Positions 47,186-56,141 of a stretch of 64,000 nucleotides of DNA are shown here, one piece after another. Under the pieces are notes generated by a model. It did no database searches and was not told the origin of the DNA. It saw only the letters and a program-made list of their open reading frames with translations. Origin of the DNA: Anaerosporomusa subterranea (GTDB lineage: Bacteria; Bacillota; Negativicutes; Sporomusales; Acetonemataceae); NCBI RefSeq assembly GCF_001611555.1, contig NZ_LSGP01000013.1, positions 372,001-436,000 of the forward strand, given 5' to 3'. A program made the position numbers and the translations under genes. How positions within the stretch are numbered: position 1 is the stretch's first letter; the number at the start of each line of letters is the position of its first letter.

Positions 47186-47223
47186 GGGGAGGACTAATTT
47201 GCCGCAAGCAGCTAATCCTCCCC
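47186..47223 (-). repeat. Inverted repeat between flgE and flbD
   Basis: GGGGAGGA (47186-47193) and TCCTCCCC (47216-47223) form an 8-bp GC-rich stem in the 68-bp gap. No U-tract follows on the minus strand, so partial attenuation, protection of the flgE message or processing is more likely than termination. Confidence 0.45.
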
Positions 47224-47230
47224 ATTTCTT

Positions 47231-48892
47231 TTATCGTTTCAAATTCGCTAGTTCTTGAAGCATTTCGTCAGTAGTGGTTATAATTTTCGAGTTGGCTTGG
47301 AAACCGCGCTGGGTAATGATCATGTTGCTGAACTCCTGCGCCAAATCGACGTTTGACATTTCGAGACTGCCAGGGTTCAAACTGCCACGACCGCCAGTCC
47401 CTGACGCGCCAATTTGCGCTTCACCAGAGTTAGCTGATTGAATGAACAAGCTTTCGCCAGACTTCGTTAGTCCCCCAGGATTATTAAAGTTTGCAATTGC
47501 TACTTGACCTAAAACACGACTCTGATTGTTTGAGTAGCGGCCAGTAATGATACCATTAACGTCAATGACTTGTGCCTCAAGCTGTCCAGCGGCATAGCCG
47601 TCTTGATCGAGAATTTTCATGGTAGTAGCACTGCCAAATTGGGTAAGAGTCGCCATGTCAAGTTTAAGAGTGACAGGAGCAGCGCCAGCGCTGGCAGTAA
47701 AGGTAATGTCGGCTTGCGCTGCGGTTGTATAAGGTATAGCCGAGGTAAAAGTACCACCTGTAGTCACCGTTGCAGTCGGAGGTGCAGGTAGCGTCACGCT
47801 AATAGCCGTAGAAGCAGGACCAGTAAAACCTAGGCCCGTTGCATCTACTGTCACACCGTCAGAGGCAAAAAATGAGTAAGGATTTGCGGCTATGCCATCC
47901 CATTTAACAACACCGCTTTTTACCGCTGTCGCATTTTTCACGCCAGATTCTGTTATCGAATAAGTCCAATCATTGCTAGGAGAAGTAGTGCCTGTATTCG
48001 TGAATTTAATGTCATATACATGCGGATTGCCACTAGCATCAAACACAGTAACCGGTTGAGTAAATACAGAACCAGCAGTGGAATTCAATTGGAATGCAGA
48101 TGCGGTAATGCCAGCAGTCGGGATTGCAGCAGGCGTTACCGTCGATATCGTATCAACAATACCATTGTCTTTAAACGTGATTTCTCCCAGACGATTCGCT
48201 ATAGCACCCGTAGCGTCGGGAACATCCATCGAGTACAACCAACGTTTGTCACCAACACGAGTGAAAGTTGCCTGAACTTGATGGGCAATTCCTAATGAGT
48301 CGTATACTTTTAAAGATTCTGTGACAGATTCGCCGAGTGGGGTTGTCGCCATCAGGTTGTTACCAAAAGTCATATTTTGGGACGCTTTTGGTTTCATGCT
48401 ATCGCCAACAGGTATCTTGATTGGGCCTGTATCGCCAGAGATAGTAATATTACCGTCCGCATCGGCAGTCCACCCCTGTACCAAGTAACCGGTTCCAGGA
48501 ACGATGAAATTACCTTGGGCGTCAAAATCAAAATTGCCTGCGCGAGTATACACCTTATTTAGACCTGCGGCATCATCAGACAGGACGAAGAACCCCTGTC
48601 CCTGAACGGAAAGGTCTGTCGCTTTTCCCGTTGGCTGAAAACTGCCGTCTGTAAAGACAGTACTGATGCTGGCTAGTCCCATGCCGAGGCCAACTTGCAT
48701 TGGGTTAGTGCCGCCACGGCCATTGCCCCCAGCGGAAGATCCTTGCAAAGTCTGGCTTAAGACATCTTGAAATTGTACCTGCCCGGATTTGAAACCAACA
48801 GTGTTCACGTTGGCGATGTTATTACCGATAACATCCATGCGAGTCTGGTGATTTTTCAATCCGGAAACTCCGGAAAAAAGTGAACGCATCAT
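47231..48892 (-). CDS. flgE: Flagellar hook protein FlgE
   Basis: 553 residues, longer than the roughly 260 of B. subtilis because of a Thr/Ala/Pro-rich middle domain (about 150-440). N-terminal rod/hook motif SLFSGVSGLKNHQTRMDVIGNNIANVNTVGFK, ATDLSVQGQGFFVLSDD, and C-terminal SNVDLAQEFSNMIITQRGFQANSKIITTTDEMLQELANLKR. Forms the hook. First of two adjacent ATGs, 10 nt after GGGAGG. Confidence 0.96.
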   Translation of the reverse strand: MMRSLFSGVSGLKNHQTRMDVIGNNIANVNTVGFKSGQVQFQDVLSQTLQGSSAGGNGRGGTNPMQVGLGMGLASISTVFTDGSFQPTGKATDLSVQGQGFFVLSDDAAGLNKVYTRAGNFDFDAQGNFIVPGTGYLVQGWTADADGNITISGDTGPIKIPVGDSMKPKASQNMTFGNNLMATTPLGESVTESLKVYDSLGIAHQVQATFTRVGDKRWLYSMDVPDATGAIANRLGEITFKDNGIVDTISTVTPAAIPTAGITASAFQLNSTAGSVFTQPVTVFDASGNPHVYDIKFTNTGTTSPSNDWTYSITESGVKNATAVKSGVVKWDGIAANPYSFFASDGVTVDATGLGFTGPASTAISVTLPAPPTATVTTGGTFTSAIPYTTAAQADITFTASAGAAPVTLKLDMATLTQFGSATTMKILDQDGYAAGQLEAQVIDVNGIITGRYSNNQSRVLGQVAIANFNNPGGLTKSGESLFIQSANSGEAQIGASGTGGRGSLNPGSLEMSNVDLAQEFSNMIITQRGFQANSKIITTTDEMLQELANLKR

Positions 48893-48964
48893 AATGGTTT
48901 GACCTCCCTACTATTTGATTGAATATATGTCTAGATGGTAGCTGCCTCAGTCAATCAGCAGCCT

Positions 48965-48992
48965 GCAGGCTTCCTCAAGAGGTCCGGCCTGC
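48965..48992 (-). repeat. Hairpin upstream of flgE
   Basis: GCAGGC (48965-48970) pairs with GCCTGC (48987-48992), with an inner CCTC/GAGG step, in the 99-bp gap between the flagellar operon gene and flgE, touching the upstream stop codon. No U-tract follows. It may modulate the level of the highly made hook protein. Confidence 0.4.
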
Positions 48993-49372
48993 TAAATAAT
49001 AACTGCACTGTCGATATTGGTAAACACATTGTCTTTTAGACTAGCTCCATCAACAGCAGTAATTACGGTGCGATTCTTTACACTAACCACGAGCGCTACG
49101 TTGTCCATAAGAACAAGTGATTCTCGAGCGCCTTTTGCAGCCGCTTTATCTACTGCGGCGGTGAGCTTAGCTAACTCAGCCTGGCCCAACTTGATATTCC
49201 GTACTTGCAATCGTTCTTTTGCATGCTGTGAGAACTTAACATCTGTTAGTTCCTTCTCAAGCACCTGTCCGAAGGTCGATTTAATTGCTATCTCTGCTGA
49301 TTTTGTTCTGGATTGTCCAGATAAGGGTGGAATCGGCAGAGGGGGGAAAATAATTCGATTGTCTGCCATCAT
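48992..49372 (-). CDS. Flagellar operon protein (TIGR02530 type)
   Basis: 126 residues. The conserved core is FSQHAKERLQVRNIKLGQAELAKLTAAVDKAAAKGARESLVLMDNVALVVSVKNRTVITAV, typical of the small protein always placed between flgD and flgE in Firmicutes. Precise function is not known to me; likely hook assembly. Starts 1 bp after the flgD stop. Confidence 0.88.
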   Translation of the reverse strand: MMADNRIIFPPLPIPPLSGQSRTKSAEIAIKSTFGQVLEKELTDVKFSQHAKERLQVRNIKLGQAELAKLTAAVDKAAAKGARESLVLMDNVALVVSVKNRTVITAVDGASLKDNVFTNIDSAVII

Positions 49373-49373
49373 A

Positions 49374-49802
49374 TCAACCTACTGTTTCTGGATCTTCTGG
49401 ATCCAAAATTGTCGGATCCCATACTGACATTACTGTACTCAATTTCACCGTTTTTTCGCCGACTACTAAGCTGGGTTCTCCGTTAGAAATTCGGACTGCT
49501 GAGACTAATCCGCCCAACTCTTCACCATCTTCAGCCCAAGTAATTAGCTTGCCAATCATCGATGCGGCCTGAACCGATGTCATGCTGGAGTTTAGATTGG
49601 TCATTTGTTCTAATGCCGAAAACTGAGCCATCTGTGAAATGAATTCAGTGTCATTCGTCGGGCTAAGCGGATCTTGATTACTAAGCTGGGTAATCAGCAA
49701 TTTGAGAAAAGCATCTTTCCCCAACTCGTCATTTGCGCTTTTGTTGGTAGTATCTGTCGATGTTTGCGTTTGCTTGGTCGTGATGCCAGCTATTGTCGCC
49801 AT
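49374..49802 (-). CDS. flgD: Flagellar hook cap / assembly protein FlgD
   Basis: About 142 residues. N-terminal FlgD signature LGKDAFLKLLITQLSNQDPLSPTNDTEFISQMAQFSALEQMTNL, then ASMIGKLITW. Short compared with enteric FlgD; ends in an acidic tail. The ATG 7 nt after AAAGGAGG is chosen over in-frame starts inside fliK. Confidence 0.93.
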   Translation of the reverse strand: MATIAGITTKQTQTSTDTTNKSANDELGKDAFLKLLITQLSNQDPLSPTNDTEFISQMAQFSALEQMTNLNSSMTSVQAASMIGKLITWAEDGEELGGLVSAVRISNGEPSLVVGEKTVKLSTVMSVWDPTILDPEDPETVG

Positions 49803-49819
49803 CATTACGCCTCCTTTGC

Positions 49820-51313
49820 TCATATTCTGTAATCTACACCATCAGTTGTACTGACCGCTACTTCTTCAGCAGATTCAATTGCCTGCAAAAGTTCCCGCCG
49901 ATTCTTGCGGAGGGGCACAGACTGTTGCTGTTGACCAGAACGTTGCCCATTGTCAAAAAACTGTTCTGATCCACTGAAAACGCTCACACTGTCCAACTTG
50001 ATTCCCTGTTGCGACAAGTCTTGCTTTAATTGTGGCAAAGAAGCTTCGATAACCTGACGAACTTCAGGGTTGTCAGAGTGAAATGTAGCGCTAACTAATC
50101 CACTTTCCACACTGACTTTTAAGGTCAGTTCGCCGAGATGCTCAGGTCGCAATTGCAAAACCATTTCTGATTGATTTGCAGGCCGCAAATATAAACGTGC
50201 GCGATCTACAATCTGTCTAATGATGTCCTGCTGATTTGGTGTAGCAACTTGTTGTGTGGTATCAAAGACCGGTTCGTCGAGCTTGCCTGCACGCAATTCG
50301 GTCAGTCCGTTATTGGCAGGAAATGAATCACTCTGTGAAAGAAAATCCTTGTCACCTTGGCTCAGATTATTAAGAACAGACTGCGCTTGGACAGGCACTA
50401 TGGTAGAATGTTCAGTTTCGACAGGTTGCTTGAATGAAATTTGTTCTTTCTTGCCAGGTGGCGTTACAGGCGGATTTACTAAAGGCAACTCATTTGAGTC
50501 AAGAGTTGGCGACTGTGACTGAATTTGCGCTGTAGTTGATGCCACGTCAGGTTTTAGCTGTTTAACAGGAACTGACTCGTCGCCAGGCAGTAACTTTGGT
50601 AACTCGGTCTGCTCTGCAGAGAGTTGCGGTGTTACAGTAGTCGAAGAATGATGAGTTTCTGAAGGTATTGAAGAAACTGGGCTAAATGGACTGACAGTAG
50701 TTGAAATAACGCCATCAAGCTTAGACTGCAATTCCGTTTGCGACAACGTGGCAGGATTTGTATCCGGCTGTTTCGTGTCTATATCTTTGGTTAATAACAG
50801 GGCTTGTCCGTCTGCACCAAAGACTGTCTTACCGGAAGCTGGAATCGAAAGATTTGCGTCAGTCGACGTTTGCGTAGGTGCATTCACCATAACACTTAGC
50901 TGTTCGTCGGAAGAAGCTTGTTGTGGAAGTTCACGCGAAAGCGTCCTGCCAATATCCTGACTTTTATTGTTTAGAAGTGTGTCTACAAACTGCGTTTTGG
51001 TGGTTTTAGTGCCTGTTTGATTTAGAGTCGGTTGAGCATTAACAGGTATTACATTTGGTGGTACGGTGACTAACGCAAGAAGCAGATTATTAGCAATTCC
51101 TTGACTAATAAGGCTGTCTTGATCATCTGACTCGAGATTGGTATCGATTTGTTCCTCGTCTGACACGCTAGCGCTCTGCTGCGACGACATTGTCTTATCA
51201 AACAAGCGGTTAAACGGCGAAGTAGCTTTTTCAGTTGCAGATTCCTTTTTGCGAACCGTCGGCGGATCCGGCTTGACTCGAACGGCAGGCAGTTGAAAAG
51301 TTATGTTGTCCAT
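49820..51313 (-). CDS. fliK: Flagellar hook-length control protein FliK
   Basis: 497 residues. A long low-complexity Ser/Thr/Gln/Pro-rich N-terminal ruler (1-370) and the conserved C-terminal Flg_hook domain MVLQLRPEHLGELTLKVSVESGLVSATFHSDNPEVRQVIEASLPQLKQDLSQQGIKLDSVSV. It measures hook length and triggers the FlhB switch. SD AAGGAGGTG before ATG. Confidence 0.92.
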   Translation of the reverse strand: MDNITFQLPAVRVKPDPPTVRKKESATEKATSPFNRLFDKTMSSQQSASVSDEEQIDTNLESDDQDSLISQGIANNLLLALVTVPPNVIPVNAQPTLNQTGTKTTKTQFVDTLLNNKSQDIGRTLSRELPQQASSDEQLSVMVNAPTQTSTDANLSIPASGKTVFGADGQALLLTKDIDTKQPDTNPATLSQTELQSKLDGVISTTVSPFSPVSSIPSETHHSSTTVTPQLSAEQTELPKLLPGDESVPVKQLKPDVASTTAQIQSQSPTLDSNELPLVNPPVTPPGKKEQISFKQPVETEHSTIVPVQAQSVLNNLSQGDKDFLSQSDSFPANNGLTELRAGKLDEPVFDTTQQVATPNQQDIIRQIVDRARLYLRPANQSEMVLQLRPEHLGELTLKVSVESGLVSATFHSDNPEVRQVIEASLPQLKQDLSQQGIKLDSVSVFSGSEQFFDNGQRSGQQQQSVPLRKNRRELLQAIESAEEVAVSTTDGVDYRI

Positions 51314-51357
51314 TTTATTTTCACCTCCTTTCCTTTGGCTTGTATATACTAGAAGGG

Positions 51358-52017
51358 CTAGCTATTGACACGCCCTTTCAGCATAGCGTCACTTAGGCGG
51401 GCAGAACGGCTCGGTTCCAGCAGAGTCATGATTTTAGCGACTCGCTCTTCCTCCATTTTGCTAAAAATCAAGATCACGGTTTGGTCATCAAGTTCGTTTA
51501 AAATAGGTGCAGCCTCTTCTGGTTTCATTCCATCATAGAGACGGGATACTTTGGCAAGCCGCTTTTGTTCTGCTTCCAGCTTCAGTGCTGCTTGCTTTTT
51601 CAGCTCTGTATCATCAATTTGAATAGTTGGGATACGGGCAGAAGGCTTTGGCAAGACATCTACAGCTAGAGGTGGTGGCAGCGGTGCCAATGGGAGTGCG
51701 GGTTCTGCATCAACGGCAGAATCGCTTTGATTTGACGCTTGTTCGGGTTGCGTCTGTTTAAACAATTGGCCGACTATCGGGTATTTGCTAAAACCCCATC
51801 GTGAATCCAATTGGCCAAGATCAAGAAATTTATAGTGAACCGCTCCGAATAAGGCTGCGCCAAGAACAGCAATGAGAACAAGTAAAAGCATGAACATTCT
51901 CAGCATTTTTTTTAACAATCCTGTCTTCTTATTTACACCGACAGGCGAGTACTCACTGCTAGGTTTCCTATCAACCTGCTTATTCGTCCCGGCTCGGTTC
52001 ACAGCAGTTGGCGCCAT
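51358..52017 (-). CDS. YlxF/MotE-like MgtE-N domain membrane protein
   Basis: 219 residues. One membrane segment (MLRMFMLLLVLIAVLGAALFGAVHY, about 35-60), a Pro-rich and helical region, and a C-terminal MgtE-N-like repeat (RLYDGMKPEEAAPILNELDDQTVILIFSKMEEERVAKIMTLLEP). Same architecture as YlxF of the B. subtilis fla operon and MotE, a MotC chaperone in other bacteria. Located between fliK and the lytic transglycosylase. Confidence 0.85.
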   Translation of the reverse strand: MAPTAVNRAGTNKQVDRKPSSEYSPVGVNKKTGLLKKMLRMFMLLLVLIAVLGAALFGAVHYKFLDLGQLDSRWGFSKYPIVGQLFKQTQPEQASNQSDSAVDAEPALPLAPLPPPLAVDVLPKPSARIPTIQIDDTELKKQAALKLEAEQKRLAKVSRLYDGMKPEEAAPILNELDDQTVILIFSKMEEERVAKIMTLLEPSRSARLSDAMLKGRVNS

Positions 52018-52032
52018 ATGCTAAACCTGCCT

Positions 52033-52563
52033 TTACTTGCCATCAGCGATTTCATTAAAAACCTTTTTAACATAGCCTTGCGTTTCTGCGTATGGGGGAA
52101 TGCCTCGGTACTGCTTAACCGCCTCAGGACCAGCATTGTATGCGGCAACAGCTAAACGCTCATCTTGAAAGGTTCCGAGCATTTGTTTTAAGTAGCGAAC
52201 CCCGCCGTCAATGTTTTCACGAATGTCATGCGTGTCTCGTACCCCCAACGATTGTGCTGTATCAGGCATTAATTGCATAACTCCAACTGCGCCAACTGGT
52301 GAGATCGCGTCCTGTGACAAATTTGATTCCGTGCGGGCAACCGCTAGAGCCAATTCGGGCTTAACTCCATGACGGAGAGCTGCAGCATGAACCATTTGTT
52401 CAACCTCAGGCCGATTATGGCTTATGCTGGTCGCAGATCTAGAGGAACTAGCGTTAATGGCCTCAGTTAATTGGCGAGAAAAATCACTAGTGACTGGTTT
52501 TATGGAAAACTTGGCTTCTATGGAGTTAATTCGATTTAGAACTTGATTAACACTGTTTAACAT
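52033..52563 (-). CDS. Lytic transglycosylase (SLT domain) in the flagellar operon
   Basis: 176 residues. SLT fold with catalytic Glu in LALAVARTESNLSQDAISPVGAVGVMQLMPDTA, then IDGGVRYLKQML and LAVAAYNAGPEAVKQY. It cleaves the glycan strand to form 1,6-anhydromuramic acid. No obvious Sec signal peptide, so it may be exported by the flagellar apparatus; likely opens peptidoglycan for rod passage. ATG 9 nt after GGGGAG, 4 nt after the fliJ stop. Confidence 0.9.
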   Translation of the reverse strand: MLNSVNQVLNRINSIEAKFSIKPVTSDFSRQLTEAINASSSRSATSISHNRPEVEQMVHAAALRHGVKPELALAVARTESNLSQDAISPVGAVGVMQLMPDTAQSLGVRDTHDIRENIDGGVRYLKQMLGTFQDERLAVAAYNAGPEAVKQYRGIPPYAETQGYVKKVFNEIADGK

Positions 52564-52567
52564 CTTT

Positions 52568-53011
52568 CTACTCTCCCCGAACATGGAGTTGAAGTCCAAT
52601 CTCATCCAGTTCTTTCTGCTCTTGCCGCAACAGTTCTTCGTTAAATTGAGTCCAACGCTTTTCTCTGATCTTTTCTACTAGCTTTTGACGCTTCAGTGAG
52701 TCAGACAAGCGTTGACGACACTCATCACAATACTGTTCGGCTATATGTACAGTTTCTTTCTGCTGATTTATTTTGTTTCTAAGAATTTGTCCATACTCAT
52801 GGCAAGAAACGAGATCGTCTACAAGAATTGGTGTTTGTTGAATGTCTCGAAGGTGCTCAGATAATTGTTCCTTCTTTTCAAAAAGTGTATTGAGTGCAGA
52901 TAGCTGATTTTGCCACTCAACGGTTGCTTGTCCAAGTTCCGCCTGGGCTTGATCAGTCTGGAGTTTTCGATACTTGAGCAATGCTTCAAGGCGGAACTGG
53001 AAACGCTGCAT
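52568..53011 (-). CDS. fliJ: Flagellar export chaperone/stalk FliJ
   Basis: 147 residues, entirely a predicted helical coiled coil. FQFRLEALLKYRKLQTDQAQAELGQAT is the usual FliJ opening. It is the central stalk of the FliI ATPase ring. Directly follows fliI. Confidence 0.92.
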   Translation of the reverse strand: MQRFQFRLEALLKYRKLQTDQAQAELGQATVEWQNQLSALNTLFEKKEQLSEHLRDIQQTPILVDDLVSCHEYGQILRNKINQQKETVHIAEQYCDECRQRLSDSLKRQKLVEKIREKRWTQFNEELLRQEQKELDEIGLQLHVRGE

Positions 53012-53025
53012 TACAGATCCTCCTA

Positions 53026-54339
53026 TCAGCCAGTAAGAGCATCCAGGCGTTGGATCGTCTGTTCCATCGAAGATTGCTCATAAACTTGCTGCTGCAAGAA
53101 CTCTCGCACTTGCATAATCATACTAATCGCCTCATCAATAGCAGGATTGCTGCCTGAAGCATAAGCGCCAATATTGATTAAGTCCTCTGCTTCTTTATAT
53201 GTAGCCATGAGCGAGCGCAATTTCTGTGCAGCTTGCCATTGCTGGGGAGATACAATTTCTAACATTAAACGGCTAACACTAGACAATACATCAATAGCAG
53301 GAAAATGATTCATAGCTGCTATCGAACGTGATAAGACGATATGACCGTCAAGAATACTGCGTACAGAATCTGCAATTGGCTCATTCATATCATCGCCATC
53401 AACAAGAACAGTATAAATACCGGTAATCGAGCCTTTTTCTCCTGTTCCAGCCCTTTCGAGTAAACGCGGTAACATGGCAAAAACGGACGGAGTATAGCCG
53501 CGTGTCGCAGGAGGTTCCCCTACTGTCAGTCCAACCTCCCTTTGCGCCATAGCAAAGCGAGTTACTGAATCCATCATCAGCATGACGTTCCTACCGTTAT
53601 CACGAAAATATTCGGCGACAGCCGTAGCTGCCATCGCACATTTTATTCGTAACAATGCAGGTTGATCAGAGGTTGCGACAACGATTACTGAACGTTTTAG
53701 TCCTTCTTCACCCAAATCACGCTCAATGAACTCTCGTACCTCTCGTCCGCGTTCTCCGACCAGGGCGATGACACTGATATCGGCTTCTGTATTTCGCGCA
53801 ATCATGCCAAGCAAAGTACTCTTGCCCACTCCACTGCCTGCCATTATGCCGACACGTTGTCCTCGTCCAAGGGTTAGCATGCCATCGATAGCTCTGACAC
53901 CGACTGATAGTTTATCGTTAATACGGGGACGACTTAACGGAGAAGGAGGAGGCGCTTGCAGTGGATACTCGATATCACTAAGAATTGGTCCTTTACCATC
54001 AAGCGGATTACCCAAACCGTCAATTATTCGACCTAATAGTTGTGTTCCGACTTTAATGCTACATATTTTATGTGCAGCGCGTACCTCACAGCCGGGTCCA
54101 ATTCCTTGCATTTCACCTAGCGGCATCAACAATACACGATCATGGCGAAAGCCGACCACTTCAGCAGGAACAGGTTCAGTCACGGAACGAGGATGAATAG
54201 TGCAAAGTTCTCCTAATTGAACCAGAGGACCTTGCGATTCAATCAGCAGTCCGATAATTTGTGTGATTTTACCATTCATTTGAATCGTTTCGGCGGTTCT
54301 GATTGATTCCAAGTATTTTGTAAAATCAAAAGCGATCAT
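53026..54339 (-). CDS. fliI: Flagellar export ATPase FliI
   Basis: 437 residues. F1-beta-like ATPase: Walker A GIMAGSGVGKSTLLGMIA, ALVGERGREVREFIERDLGEEGL, Walker B NVMLMMDSVTRFAMAQREVGL and GEPPATRGYTPSVFAMLPRLLERAG. Its start overlaps the fliH stop (ATGA). Confidence 0.97.
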   Translation of the reverse strand: MIAFDFTKYLESIRTAETIQMNGKITQIIGLLIESQGPLVQLGELCTIHPRSVTEPVPAEVVGFRHDRVLLMPLGEMQGIGPGCEVRAAHKICSIKVGTQLLGRIIDGLGNPLDGKGPILSDIEYPLQAPPPSPLSRPRINDKLSVGVRAIDGMLTLGRGQRVGIMAGSGVGKSTLLGMIARNTEADISVIALVGERGREVREFIERDLGEEGLKRSVIVVATSDQPALLRIKCAMAATAVAEYFRDNGRNVMLMMDSVTRFAMAQREVGLTVGEPPATRGYTPSVFAMLPRLLERAGTGEKGSITGIYTVLVDGDDMNEPIADSVRSILDGHIVLSRSIAAMNHFPAIDVLSSVSRLMLEIVSPQQWQAAQKLRSLMATYKEAEDLINIGAYASGSNPAIDEAISMIMQVREFLQQQVYEQSSMEQTIQRLDALTG

Positions 54340-55121
54340 GGTAGTAAGCTCCTAATAATCGCTCGGACTGCATGTAATTGTGTTTCCAGTCGTGCATCAG
54401 CCGACCCGAATGTAGAATCGATTACACAACCACCCCTGCTTACTGTTTGATCTGCGGCAAAATCTACAGATTGTTCGCGTTGTAAAATGGCTTCCAATTC
54501 ACTTTTGGCGGCAATAACAAACTCGAAATCAGCAGGATTGACTCGCACGGTGATTTGCGATTGATCTCGTACTTTATCCATGGCACTTTTGACGATAGTA
54601 ACCACTGCTTGTGAGTTAGCATCTATCTCACAAGCTAAGATCTTTTCGGTAATTGCTAAGGCGATATCGAGTATTTGCTTTTCTGATGCAAGCACAGTGA
54701 GTTGGGCTTGCCGGTTGGCTTCAGCGATAATTCTTGTGGCTTCTTCAGCGGCTTGGTGAACTGCTGATTCCATTTTCACCTTCGCCGCTTCTTCCCCTTG
54801 GGTAAAGCCATCCGCATAGCCAGCCTCTTTTCCATCTACATAGCCAGCATCTTTACCTTCCGAATAGCCCTGCTCCTTACCTTCTGCAAAGCCCGCTTTT
54901 TTACTATGTTCATATAACGCACTAGATTGCTTCTCCATGTCAAGCTTGGCTTTTTCGATAATAGCGACCGCTCTTGCCTCGACTTGTAGGGTAATGTCTG
55001 GAGTAAAGCCTTGTTGCTGGTCATCAGGATGTATTATTTTATCATCAGACACTACCAGGCAAAGATTATTAATCACAACAGGGAGATTATTAAGCCTTAC
55101 TTGTTTAATAATCTTAGACAA
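54336..55121 (-). CDS. fliH: FliI regulator FliH
   Basis: 261 residues. It holds FliI to the export gate. The middle has a Gly-rich repeat (GKDAGYVDGKEAGYADGFTQG) typical of FliH, followed by the V-ATPase-E-like domain. The TTG (SKIIKQVRLNNLPV), 9 nt after AAAAGGAG, is chosen; the longer frame begins deep in fliG. It overlaps fliG by 8 bp. Confidence 0.9.
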   Translation of the reverse strand: MSKIIKQVRLNNLPVVINNLCLVVSDDKIIHPDDQQQGFTPDITLQVEARAVAIIEKAKLDMEKQSSALYEHSKKAGFAEGKEQGYSEGKDAGYVDGKEAGYADGFTQGEEAAKVKMESAVHQAAEEATRIIAEANRQAQLTVLASEKQILDIALAITEKILACEIDANSQAVVTIVKSAMDKVRDQSQITVRVNPADFEFVIAAKSELEAILQREQSVDFAADQTVSRGGCVIDSTFGSADARLETQLHAVRAIIRSLLP

Positions 55122-56121
55122 TAATCTCGTCTCCTTTTCCTCTGGAAACAACAATTTCTCCAGACTCTTCTAGGCTACGGATTACATTGACAATTTTCTG
55201 CTGCGATTCTTCAACATCACGAATACGAACAGGTCCCATATACTGTATTTCTTCCTTCAGCATCTCTGCTGCGCGCTTTGACATATTGCGGAATACTTTT
55301 TCTGTTACTTCACCTGACGAGGCTTTAAGGCTAAGAGCCAAATCTTTCGATTCCACTTGTCGTAAGACCAACTGTAGCGATCTGTCGTCAAGCAACACAA
55401 TATCTTCGAAGACAAACATCCGTTTTTTAATTTCTTCGGCTAATTCAGGATGTTGTACTTCAAGATTCTCGATAATCGTGCGTTCTGTAGCTCTGTCGAC
55501 ACGATTCAAGACATCGACGATTGAGTCAACTCCACCCGCTGTCGTAAAGTCTTGACTGGTCATAGTCGAAAGCTTACGTTCAAGGATACGTTCAACATCT
55601 TTGATAACATCAGGAGAGGTCCTATCCATGGTTGCAATTCGTCTGGCTACTTCAACTTGACGTTCCGGCGGCAGGGAGGAAATGATCGTTGCCGCTTGGT
55701 CAGGCTGCAGATATGCCATAATTAGCGCTAATGTCTGAGGATGCTCATTTTGAATAAAGTTAAGTAATTGTCCAGGATCTGTTTTTCGGGCAAAGTCGAA
55801 CGGCCGGATTTGCAAGCTTGAAGTCAGCCTATTGATAATAGAGACTGCCTTTTCAGCGCCTAGCGCTTTCTCGAGAATTTCGCGTGCGTAATCCAAACCA
55901 CCAGTAGTAATAAAGTCTTTTGCAACACACATCTGATGAAACTCAGCTAAGACCTTATCTTTCTGCTCCTGTGTCACTTTACGCTGATTGGCTATTTCCA
56001 GAGTCAGCTTTTCCAATTCATCCTCTTTCAGATGCTTAAATACTTGAGCGGAAATGTCCGGCCCCAAGGCAATCAGAAGGAGGGCTGCTTTTTGTTTTCC
56101 TGAAAACTCAGCTTGATACAT
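55114..56121 (-). CDS. fliG: Flagellar motor switch protein FliG
   Basis: 335 residues. FSGKQKAALLLIALGPDISAQVFKHLKEDE N-domain, middle EHPQ motif (NEHPQTLALIMAYLQPDQAATIIS) and C-domain torque helix (FEDIVLLDDRSLQLVLRQVESKDLALSLK with charged residues). C-ring component contacting the stators. Confidence 0.97.
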   Translation of the reverse strand: MYQAEFSGKQKAALLLIALGPDISAQVFKHLKEDELEKLTLEIANQRKVTQEQKDKVLAEFHQMCVAKDFITTGGLDYAREILEKALGAEKAVSIINRLTSSLQIRPFDFARKTDPGQLLNFIQNEHPQTLALIMAYLQPDQAATIISSLPPERQVEVARRIATMDRTSPDVIKDVERILERKLSTMTSQDFTTAGGVDSIVDVLNRVDRATERTIIENLEVQHPELAEEIKKRMFVFEDIVLLDDRSLQLVLRQVESKDLALSLKASSGEVTEKVFRNMSKRAAEMLKEEIQYMGPVRIRDVEESQQKIVNVIRSLEESGEIVVSRGKGDEIIV

Positions 56122-56141
56122 AGCCTCACCCCTCTGCCTGT

